Source: an uncultured Ruminococcus sp. (lineage in GTDB: Bacteria; Bacillota; Clostridia; Oscillospirales; Ruminococcaceae). Taken from it: a DNA stretch of 5,581 nt. Below, in pieces: positions 1 to 5,333 of this stretch (the first letter of the stretch is position 1; each line of letters opens with the position of its first letter). The translations under genes and the position numbers were made by a program. The stretch spans positions 1 through 5,581 of the forward strand of contig CAMWLD010000161.1 in NCBI GenBank assembly GCA_947175005.1, written 5' to 3'. Below the pieces are notes generated by a model, which had not been told where the DNA came from, did not search any database, and saw nothing but the letters and a program-made list of their open reading frames with translations.

Positions 1-932
1 TAGGAGCAGTTCGCAACTGGGTGAACATTCAGGACGAATACCGCTGCATTTACGCTATTGCCGATCTTCACGCCATTACAGTAAAACAGGAGCCTGCGAA
101 GCTGCGGCAGCATACGCTTGAGGCGTTTGCCCTGCTTATGGCCTGCGGCATTGACCCGGAAAAGTCGGTAATGTTCATTCAAAGCCACAACAAGTGCCAT
201 GCGGAGATGAACTGGATATTGTCCTGCTCCGCCCAGTTCGGGGAGCTTTCGAGAATGACCCAGTTCAAGGCAAAATCGGAAAAACACCCCGACGATATAA
301 ACGCAGGGCTGTTCACATATCCCGTGCTTATGGCAGGAGATATTCTGCTTTATCAGGCCGATCTTGTGCCCATAGGCGACGATCAGAAGCAGCATTTGGA
401 GCTGGCGCGGAACATTGCACAGCGGTTCAATCAGAAATACGGAGAGCTTTTCAAGATACCCGACCCGTATATTCCAAAGGTGGGCGCAAGGATAAAAAGT
501 CTGCAAGACCCCACAAAGAAAATGTCCAAATCCGATGAGAATCCCAACAGCTGCATACTTATACTTGACGACAAGGACACCATTGTCAGAAAATTCAAAA
601 GAGCCGTTACCGATTCCGACACCGTTGTTCGCTATGCAGAGGGCAAGGACGGCATAAATAACCTTATGTCCATTTACTCCGCCGTTACAGGCAAGGGTTA
701 TGATGAGATCGAGCGGGAATTTGAGGGCAAGGGCTACGGCGACTTCAAGCTTGCTGTGGGCGAGGCTGTAGCAGATTCCTTAGAGCCTGTGCGGACGAAA
801 TTTGCCGAGCTTATGAATGACAAGGCGTATCTCAAAGAGGTTTACACCAAGGGCGTTCAGGCAGCCGAGCGCATTTCACGAAAGACCATGACAAAGGCTT
901 ACCGCAAGGCGGGATTTGTGGATTGTCCGTAA
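1..932 (+). CDS. trpS: Tryptophanyl-tRNA synthetase, 5'-truncated by window edge
   Basis: Class I aminoacyl-tRNA synthetase that activates tryptophan with ATP and loads it onto tRNA-Trp in the cytoplasm. The reading frame is open from the window edge (first complete codon at base 3). It reads GAVRNW before the GTG at 21, matching the conserved stretch after the HIGH-like GNY motif of TrpS, so the real start lies upstream and about 20 N-terminal residues are missing. Visible hallmarks are IADLHAIT near the start, GDDQKQHLELAR (bases about 376-411) and the KMSKS signature at 519-533, which closes over ATP in catalysis. About 310 residues are visible, and bacterial TrpS is usually about 330 long. 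The gene ends in TAA at 930-932. trpA follows on the same strand after 134 bases. Promoter and any T-box leader are outside the window. Confidence 0.98.
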   Translation, partial: GAVRNWVNIQDEYRCIYAIADLHAITVKQEPAKLRQHTLEAFALLMACGIDPEKSVMFIQSHNKCHAEMNWILSCSAQFGELSRMTQFKAKSEKHPDDINAGLFTYPVLMAGDILLYQADLVPIGDDQKQHLELARNIAQRFNQKYGELFKIPDPYIPKVGARIKSLQDPTKKMSKSDENPNSCILILDDKDTIVRKFKRAVTDSDTVVRYAEGKDGINNLMSIYSAVTGKGYDEIEREFEGKGYGDFKLAVGEAVADSLEPVRTKFAELMNDKAYLKEVYTKGVQAAERISRKTMTKAYRKAGFVDCP

Positions 933-936
933 CAAT

Positions 937-952
937 GGGAAATAAATTTCCC
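937..952 (+). terminator. Small hairpin just after trpS (weak terminator candidate)
   Basis: GGGAAA at 937-942 pairs with TTTCCC at 947-952 around TAAA, only five bases after the trpS stop. A second short hairpin follows: GGAAA 968-972 with TTTCC 977-981. Neither is followed by a run of T, so termination would be weak. Either could instead protect the 3' end of the mRNA. Confidence 0.3.
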
Positions 953-993
953 GAAAATCCACTTCCCGGAAATTGCTTTCCCGCCAAATCGCC

Positions 994-1022
994 GTTTCAT
1001 TAGCAAAAATAGATTGTATAAT
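994..1022 (+). promoter_or_regulatory. Probable trpA promoter
   Basis: A perfect -10 hexamer TATAAT lies at 1017-1022 in an A+T-rich tract 44 bases before the trpA start. With a 17-base spacer the -35 would be GTTTCA at 994-999, which matches only three of six consensus positions, so the promoter is plausible but not strong. Downstream, TTATACT (1032-1038) and AGTATAA (1042-1048) form a perfect 7-bp inverted repeat with a 3-base centre. It sits between the -10 and the ribosome binding site AGGAG (1053-1057) and could be an operator or a leader hairpin. Confidence 0.5.
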
Positions 1023-1066
1023 TTAAAAATATTATACTTTAAGTATAAAATCAGGAGATGTGATAA

Positions 1067-1852
1067 ATGAACAGAATAGATAAATGCTTCGAGGATTTAA
1101 AGAAGCAGGGCAAAAAAGCGGTGATAACATTCATTACCGCAGGCGACCCCGATATGGGAACAACCGAGAAAACTGCCCTTGAAATGTTTGACAAGGGAGC
1201 GGATATTATCGAGCTGGGCGTGCCCTTTTCCGACCCTATAGCCGAGGGCGTGACAATACAAAAATCCTCCCTGCGCTCCTTGCAGGGAGGGACAACTCTC
1301 GATAAAATTTTCGACTGCGTTGTAAACATACGCAAGCAAACGGATAAGCCGCTTATACTTATGATGTATCTCAACACGATTTTTGTTTACGGCACGGATA
1401 AATTTTTCGCCGCTTGTGCCCGGAAGGGTGTGGACGGGGTCATTGTCCCCGATATGCCCTACGAGGAGCGGGAGGAAATTCTCCCCGCCGCACAAAAATA
1501 CGGTATACACAACATCAATCTTGTTTCCCCCGCTTCGGGCGAGCGGATAAAAACCATAGCAGGGGATTCAGCAGGATTTTTATACTGCGTTTCCTCCAAC
1601 GGAGTTACAGGCGTGCGGAGCGAATACAAAACCGACTTTGACGAATTTTTCAGGCTGATAGGGGAGAATGCAAAATGCCCTTATTGTGTGGGCTTCGGCA
1701 TATCCTCTCCCGAGCAGGCAAAGAAAATGTCCGGGTACTGTGACGGCGTAATTGTCGGCAGCGCAATTGTGCGGATAATGGAGGCGGAGGGTGTGAACGC
1801 TCCCGAAAAAGTAGGCGCATTTGTGAAGAGTCTGAAAGAGGCAGTGAACTGA
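1067..1852 (+). CDS. trpA: Tryptophan synthase alpha chain
   Basis: Cleaves indole-3-glycerol phosphate to indole and glyceraldehyde-3-phosphate; indole is channelled to the beta chain (TrpB), which is not in this window. The 261-residue (beta/alpha)8-barrel protein has the usual family length. Seen directly: the active-site block IIELGVPFSDPIAEGVTIQ, with the catalytic Glu at residue 49. The position of the second catalytic acid, Asp60 in the enteric enzyme, holds Glu60 here. Also present are Tyr101 in YLN, VPDMP near 128-131, the loop GVTG at 179-182, and the phosphate-binding segments FGISSPEQ and IVGSAIV near the C-terminus. Start ATG 1067 is supported by AGGAG at 1053-1057, nine bases upstream. 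It ends in tandem in-frame stops TGA-TAA. Other trp biosynthetic genes are absent nearby, so this copy is either detached from the trp operon or the operon is split. The neighbour trpS uses the same amino acid. Confidence 0.98.
   Translation: MNRIDKCFEDLKKQGKKAVITFITAGDPDMGTTEKTALEMFDKGADIIELGVPFSDPIAEGVTIQKSSLRSLQGGTTLDKIFDCVVNIRKQTDKPLILMMYLNTIFVYGTDKFFAACARKGVDGVIVPDMPYEEREEILPAAQKYGIHNINLVSPASGERIKTIAGDSAGFLYCVSSNGVTGVRSEYKTDFDEFFRLIGENAKCPYCVGFGISSPEQAKKMSGYCDGVIVGSAIVRIMEAEGVNAPEKVGAFVKSLKEAVN
1266..1290 (+). other. Strong inverted repeat inside trpA coding sequence
   Basis: CCTCCCTGC (1266-1274) and GCAGGGAGG (1282-1290) are perfect reverse complements separated by seven bases, giving a G+C-rich 9-bp stem. 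A T-G pair (1265/1291) could extend it. It encodes part of the KSSLRSLQGG segment, just after the active-site loop. It may slow translation or be chance; no T tract follows. Confidence 0.6.
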
Positions 1853-1872
1853 TAAAGGCAGTAAACCGACAA
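1839..1872 (+). repeat. 17-nt tandem repeat across the trpA stop
   Basis: Bases 1839-1855 and 1856-1872 form two head-to-tail 17-base units identical at 14 of 17 positions; both begin AGGCAGT. The first unit contains the trpA stop codon. A third AGGCAG at 1872-1877 opens the terminator stem, so the repeat runs directly into the hairpin. Confidence 0.7.
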
Positions 1873-1901
1873 GGCAGGATAGCCATAAACTATCCTGCCT
1901 T
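1871..1901 (+). terminator. trpA transcription terminator hairpin
   Basis: AAGGCAGGATAG (1871-1882) and CTATCCTGCCTT (1890-1901) form a perfect 12-bp stem with a 7-base loop, 19 bases after the trpA stop. The following bases (AGTTATTTG) are only moderately T-rich, so it is a likely but not textbook intrinsic terminator. Its stem core AGGCAGGAT recurs in the hairpin at 4693-4721. Confidence 0.75.
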
Positions 1902-1907
1902 AGTTAT

Positions 1908-1936
1908 TTGACAGTATATAGAAAAAATCTTATAAG
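1908..1936 (+). promoter_or_regulatory. Upstream promoter P1 of the regulator operon
   Basis: Perfect -35 TTGACA (1908-1913), exactly 17 bases, then TATAAG (1931-1936), one mismatch from the -10 consensus. It begins six bases after the terminator stem. Its -10 lies inside the 16-bp palindrome 1925-1940. A transcript from it would read through promoter P2 and both operators. Confidence 0.6.
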
Positions 1937-1940
1937 ATTT
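1925..1940. promoter_or_regulatory. 16-bp perfect palindrome over the P1 -10 box
   Basis: AAATCTTATAAGATTT is identical to its own reverse complement. It covers the P1 -10 box and lies 14 bases before the P2 -35. It lacks the TACA/TGTA half-sites of BlaI operators, so if it is a protein site it would be for a different dimeric regulator. It could also be chance A+T-rich symmetry. Confidence 0.4.
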
Positions 1941-1954
1941 GTGCAAAATTTCTA

Positions 1955-1983
1955 TTGACAATGAGAACCTACAGTTGTATAAT
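1955..1983 (+). promoter_or_regulatory. Consensus sigma-A promoter P2 of the regulator operon
   Basis: TTGACA (1955-1960), a 17-base spacer and TATAAT (1978-1983) match the housekeeping consensus perfectly. Transcription should begin near 1990, giving a leader of roughly 50 bases. Such a strong promoter fits a unit normally held down by a repressor; operator 1 overlaps its spacer and -10. Confidence 0.85.
1970..1979. promoter_or_regulatory. BlaI/MecI-type operator 1
   Basis: TACAGTTGTA is an inverted repeat TACA-N2-TGTA, the core pattern of BlaI and MecI operators. It overlaps the P2 spacer and the first bases of the -10 hexamer, so a bound repressor would block RNA polymerase. It lies directly upstream of a BlaI-family gene, which supports autoregulation. 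Binding is inferred. Confidence 0.7.
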
Positions 1984-1992
1984 ATAATTACA

Positions 1993-2008
1993 ACATACAA
2001 ATGTATGT
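1993..2008. promoter_or_regulatory. BlaI/MecI-type operator 2
   Basis: ACATACA (1993-1999) and TGTATGT (2002-2008) are perfect reverse complements around AA, with the TACA-N2-TGTA core at 1996-2005. It is the better of the two operators and lies just past the expected P2 start site. Its centre is 26 bases from that of operator 1, the paired-operator layout usual for this family. Confidence 0.75.
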
Positions 2009-2042
2009 TTAATGCGCGAAATTAAGTAAAGGAGCTGAAAAC

Positions 2043-2414
2043 ATGAAAAGACTGCCCGATGCAGAGTTTGCGGTAATGCAAGGTGTATGGCACAGCGATG
2101 TCCCTGTCTCAACTGCGGATATAAAAAGCTGCCTTGACCGAAAAAAGGAATGGAATATGTCCGCACTTCAGACGGTGCTTTCACGGCTGGAGGAAAAGGG
2201 CTTTGTAAAAAGCGAAAAAGCAGGGAGAAACCGTTTCTACACCCCCTTGGTCACCGAGGAAGAATATCTTGTTACGGAGGGGGAGTCCTTTGCGGAGCGT
2301 ATAGGGACGAAAAGCGTTCCCGGGCTTGTGGCGGCTATGTTCGGCGGCAGAAAAATTTCACGGGCGGAGGCCGAGGAGCTTATGGAATTTATAAACAAAA
2401 ACAGGAAGGAGTGA
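2043..2414 (+). CDS. BlaI/MecI/CopY-family transcriptional repressor
   Basis: A 123-residue protein close to the roughly 125-residue length of BlaI and MecI. It binds operator DNA as a dimer and is inactivated when the partner M56 receptor is triggered. The N-terminal winged helix spans about residues 4-75. It begins with an LPDAEFAVMQGVW segment typical of the family; the recognition helix is about 39-50 (SALQTVLSRLEE) and the wing contains GRNRFYTPLV. The C-terminal dimerisation region (about 76-120) ends in EAEELMEFINKNRK. In staphylococcal BlaI, cleavage falls at an Asn-Phe bond; the aligned stretch here is LVAAMFGG (95-102), without that pair. ATG 2043 is preceded by AAAGGAG (2028-2034) at eight bases. 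It is separated from the M56 gene by only four bases, so the two are co-transcribed, probably under its own repression. Its true target genes are unknown, so no symbol is given. Confidence 0.95.
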   Translation: MKRLPDAEFAVMQGVWHSDVPVSTADIKSCLDRKKEWNMSALQTVLSRLEEKGFVKSEKAGRNRFYTPLVTEEEYLVTEGESFAERIGTKSVPGLVAAMFGGRKISRAEAEELMEFINKNRKE

Positions 2415-2418
2415 GCAT

Positions 2419-4653
2419 ATGTTATCTTACTTTGAGATCGGATTCGGAGCTTATATGGCAAATCTGTCCGTGGGAATACTTGTTTATCTTCTGCTGGTAA
2501 AGCTGTTTGACATTTTTTTCAGCAAGCGTTTTTCCCCCGGCTGGAAATATACCATTGCTCTTGCAATGACGGCGGTGTTTCTTATCCCGGTAAAGATATA
2601 CGCTCCATGGACTGTTATACCCCTCGGAACTATAAATGTGCCCTTGTATATAACCTCTCCCGAACCCATACTGCTTGACGGGATAACAGAGGTGAACGGC
2701 TACTTCACGGGGGCGGCGGCAACGGGCGAGTTCCTTTACACGGTTCTGTTTTACATATGGGCGGCGGGCGCAGGGGTGACCTTTGCCTGGCAGATGATAA
2801 GGCTCGGGGGACTTTACAGGTCGGTGAGCAAAGGGGGCATTCCCTGTGTCGACCCGATGTATAAGAATATACTTGAAAAGGTATGCTTAGAGGTAAAGGT
2901 AAAAATTCCCCGTCTGATAATTTATCCCGAAACGGACACGCCCTTTGCCATGGGGATAATTTCCCCTAAAATTATCCTGCCGACCTTGGGATATTCCGAA
3001 AAAGAGATCGAATATATTTTCCGACATGAGGTGCGCCACATCAAGCGAAATGATATACTTATAAAATTGCTGTTGATAATATTCCGCTGCATAAACTGGT
3101 TCAATCCGCTGGCATACATAATGGTCGGAAACGCCTTTTCGGATATGGAGATAAGCTGTGATGAGAAAACCACGGAAAAGTTTTCCGACAGTGAGCGTGA
3201 AGAGTATTCAAAAACTCTCCTTAAAGGCGCTTCGGGTGTGAAGTACCCGGCAGTCACCACATTTCTCAGCCCCACGGCAAGGCTTGTTAAAAAGCGCATA
3301 GACGCTGTGATGAACATACGGAAATTCGGAAAGGCTATACCCGTTACAATTGCCTTTATTTCAATAGCCCTGCTTTCGCAGACTTATTATGCATATCCCG
3401 ACAAGGGAGAATACTGGGTGTATTGCTTTACCGACCCTTACCCCATGGAGGCCGACCCGTATATTACATCGGAGGAATGGAGAACGGCGGAGGGCGATTC
3501 CGCTGCAGAGGCAGGGGAGAAAATTTTCAGACAGTATATGGAAATGTACATGGGAGATGATGTTCCCGAGTATTACCGAATAAAGGAATACATTATTGAG
3601 GATGTATACAATTTTGAAGAAAATCCGAAACTTGAAGAGGGTGCAGACCGTATTACAAAAGGCATTCTGACAAGCCATGATTATGTAAGCTTCCGTTACA
3701 GCTTTATTCCCGCAAATGAGTGCGGCAATACGGTGCATAACATGAATTTCGGCGGCGATACTCATCTTAACGGCGTTTACAACGACTGTACAATGGCGTT
3801 TGAACTGGAGAAAAAGGGCGATCGCTATACTGTTGTGAATATTGGCACTGTACTTATGTTCGGCAATACGGGATATCATTTTTATAATAATCTTACCAAC
3901 AGAGGCATACTTGACCGTGCGGAGTATATGGCGCAGGCGGGGCTTCTTGATTACAGCTGGAACGATACGGATTCTTTGCCCGACCCCGATGACATTTGCG
4001 GATATGATTATATATATACGAAGTTATTTAACGAGTATTTGCTTAGTGAGAATCCCGACCGCAAAGTCTACAGCGAGTTATCTGTGCCGGATACGGTGTC
4101 ATTCGGACCGTCAATGTCTATAGACAAGGATTACATAAAAACTGCCGGCTGTATAAAGAAAAACGCCGACGGGTATGACGTTATTGACCCCGAAAAGCTG
4201 AACCTTGACGAAAGCAAGGGTTTTGAATACTGCGGATATGATATTGACCTAACAAGCAGCGCCGTTGTTATCTACGGAAACGTTACGGGAGAAAATCCTC
4301 ACGGAGTAAAGTTTTATCTGTATGTTGCGGATAACGAGGAGTTTAAATCATATGTATACAGACGTCTGCACAGGGTTGAGGTAACAGACGAGCTTTTCAC
4401 CCCAGTGGAATTCCATGACAGCTTTGACAATATCCCTCTTCCCGAGGGTATGACGGAAGCGGCGGAAATACTGGAGTATATGAAAACTCCCCGTGACGGC
4501 TGCGATTTTACCGTAATGGACTATCACAGCATTACAGAGGAAGCAGACGGAGTATATGCGTTTGTTCGCTTTAAGGGCAGGCTTGACGGACAGTATTCTG
4601 TTGATATTGCGGAATATGACGACGACGGTTATGTGAAAACAAAAATTATCTGA
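2419..4653 (+). CDS. M56-family (BlaR1/MecR1-like) membrane zinc protease-receptor with an unrecognised extracellular domain
   Basis: Predicted signal-transducing metalloprotease of the cytoplasmic membrane, 744 residues. Hydrophobic segments lie at about 11-34, 42-60, 104-126 and 305-322, with positive charges on the predicted inner side (SKRF, RLGGLYR, KKR...RKFGK). The cytoplasmic protease domain (about 127-304) carries the zinc motif HEVRH at 203-207 and the family motif WFNPLAYIM (227-235). It also has EISCDE at 244-249, whose Glu244 is the likely third zinc ligand. A basic KKR (291-293) precedes the last membrane helix, near where BlaR1 is known to cut itself. Residues about 324-744 would be outside the cell. 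This part is acidic and tyrosine-rich, with seven cysteines (336, 435, 457, 527, 578, 605, 695), and I see no penicillin-binding layout in it. Residues about 361-478 end like an NTF2-type fold (KGDRYTVVNIGT), a weak guess. RBS AGGAAGGAG (2403-2411) lies within the end of the repressor gene, implying coupled translation. Confidence 0.93.
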   Translation: MLSYFEIGFGAYMANLSVGILVYLLLVKLFDIFFSKRFSPGWKYTIALAMTAVFLIPVKIYAPWTVIPLGTINVPLYITSPEPILLDGITEVNGYFTGAAATGEFLYTVLFYIWAAGAGVTFAWQMIRLGGLYRSVSKGGIPCVDPMYKNILEKVCLEVKVKIPRLIIYPETDTPFAMGIISPKIILPTLGYSEKEIEYIFRHEVRHIKRNDILIKLLLIIFRCINWFNPLAYIMVGNAFSDMEISCDEKTTEKFSDSEREEYSKTLLKGASGVKYPAVTTFLSPTARLVKKRIDAVMNIRKFGKAIPVTIAFISIALLSQTYYAYPDKGEYWVYCFTDPYPMEADPYITSEEWRTAEGDSAAEAGEKIFRQYMEMYMGDDVPEYYRIKEYIIEDVYNFEENPKLEEGADRITKGILTSHDYVSFRYSFIPANECGNTVHNMNFGGDTHLNGVYNDCTMAFELEKKGDRYTVVNIGTVLMFGNTGYHFYNNLTNRGILDRAEYMAQAGLLDYSWNDTDSLPDPDDICGYDYIYTKLFNEYLLSENPDRKVYSELSVPDTVSFGPSMSIDKDYIKTAGCIKKNADGYDVIDPEKLNLDESKGFEYCGYDIDLTSSAVVIYGNVTGENPHGVKFYLYVADNEEFKSYVYRRLHRVEVTDELFTPVEFHDSFDNIPLPEGMTEAAEILEYMKTPRDGCDFTVMDYHSITEEADGVYAFVRFKGRLDGQYSVDIAEYDDDGYVKTKII

Positions 4654-4669
4654 TCTAAACAGAAAAAGT

Positions 4670-4686
4670 TTTCCTTGAAAAGGAAA
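4670..4686. other. Small A+T-rich hairpin after the M56 gene
   Basis: TTTCCTT (4670-4676) pairs with AAGGAAA (4680-4686) around GAA, 17 bases after the stop of the M56 gene. It is weak, and mainly an accompaniment to the stronger hairpin that follows. Confidence 0.3.
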
Positions 4687-4692
4687 TGTGCG

Positions 4693-4721
4693 GAGGCAGG
4701 ATGTTAATTTCATCCTGCCTC
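4693..4721. terminator. Shared terminator hairpin between convergent units
   Basis: GAGGCAGGATG (4693-4703) and CATCCTGCCTC (4711-4721) form a perfect 11-bp stem with a 7-base loop. It stands between the M56 gene (ends 4653, +) and the acetyltransferase-like gene (ends 4728, -), only six bases from the latter's stop. The plus-strand flank (GCTCATTTATTTC) is moderately T-rich, so it probably ends the regulator operon. As a near-symmetric stem it may also serve the minus-strand unit, though that side lacks an adjacent T tract. The core AGGCAGGAT and loop length match the hairpin at 1871-1901. Confidence 0.7.
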
Positions 4722-4727
4722 GCTCAT

Positions 4728-5333
4728 TTATTTCAGAACCCGTAACATCTGAACAAGATACTGTCCCTTTATCTGAGTTTCATCTTTATCAAGACTGCGT
4801 TCGGCAAATTTTACAAAGCCGTTGCTTGAATAAAATTCAATCAATCTGTCATTATCTTCGCATTCCAAATAAATAACCTTTCCACCGATAATTTGCTGTG
4901 TTATTTTAATATCATCAATAGCCATTCCGAGAAGCTCATCGCCCGAAATAAGTTTGTTGTAATCATTTGTAAAATTCTTTCCTATTTGCGCCAATAAGGG
5001 TGCAGGAAGTATGTATGATTTTATCATGGGGTCGTATGTGGCAAATTTAGATATGCGTTTGCGAAGTGTTTTGGATATTGACGATTTGTCGACATTAAAA
5101 GATTTGATGGAAAGAGTATAGTAGCCTATAAGCACTTTTTCATTTTTGTAAGAGGTAAAGATAAGATGAGTGGCGGAAATGCTTTGTTTTTCAAATTCTA
5201 CTGCTTTCTTTTTTAAAAAATATTCAATATCAGGATTTAAAGGACAGGAAAAATCGGAGAGAATATTTAAGGTGTCATTCTCTCCGATATTATCAAATAA
5301 TTTTCTTAAAGATATTTTATAAAACCCATTCAT
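4728..5333 (-). CDS. GNAT-family acetyltransferase-like protein, probable toxin of a toxin-antitoxin pair
   Basis: A 201-residue cytoplasmic protein laid out like the TacT-type GNAT toxins, which acetylate aminoacyl-tRNA and stop translation. The N-terminal part has FSCPLNPDIEYFLKKKA (28-44), resembling the family's CG.x.LN.FL segment. It is followed by strands HLIFTSY and VLIGYYTLSIKSF (67-79). The core continues with LPAPLLAQIGKNF (109-121), GDELLGMAIDDI (131-142), VIYLECED (153-160) and the GNAT hallmark FYSSNGF (167-173), whose Tyr168 is the likely catalytic tyrosine. The usual acetyl-CoA loop (R/Q)xxGxG is degenerate: NKLISGDELL keeps one glycine. It is longer than common GNAT toxins (about 160-175) because of a basic stretch at about 81-107. 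ATG 5333 overlaps the TGA of the upstream 59-residue gene as ATGA, so translation is coupled. A+T-rich codon use unlike the genes to the left suggests acquisition. Toxicity is inferred; it could be an ordinary acetyltransferase. Confidence 0.83.
   Translation of the reverse strand: MNGFYKISLRKLFDNIGENDTLNILSDFSCPLNPDIEYFLKKKAVEFEKQSISATHLIFTSYKNEKVLIGYYTLSIKSFNVDKSSISKTLRKRISKFATYDPMIKSYILPAPLLAQIGKNFTNDYNKLISGDELLGMAIDDIKITQQIIGGKVIYLECEDNDRLIEFYSSNGFVKFAERSLDKDETQIKGQYLVQMLRVLK

Noticed and set aside
21..23. GTG at 21 as the trpS start
   Set aside because: The frame continues upstream to the window edge and encodes the conserved GAVRNW of TrpS, so the gene is truncated and this GTG is an internal valine.
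935..1003. 22-codon frame as a Trp leader peptide or real gene
   Set aside because: It contains no tryptophan codon, has no clear Shine-Dalgarno and no attenuator-type terminator with a T tract; kept only as a low-interest observation.
1097..1510. 137-codon open frame on the minus strand opposite trpA
   Set aside because: It overlaps an unmistakable trpA and shows no recognisable motif; it is a shadow frame.
3361..3879. 172-codon open frame on the minus strand
   Set aside because: It lies entirely opposite the M56 gene, has no plausible ribosome binding context and has no recognisable protein features. It is a shadow of the real gene.
4117..4128. SIDK (residues 567-570 of the M56 protein) as a penicillin-sensor SxxK motif
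   Set aside because: No ordered SxN or KTG motif follows, and the surroundings do not resemble a BlaR1 sensor active site; a single SxxK occurs easily by chance.
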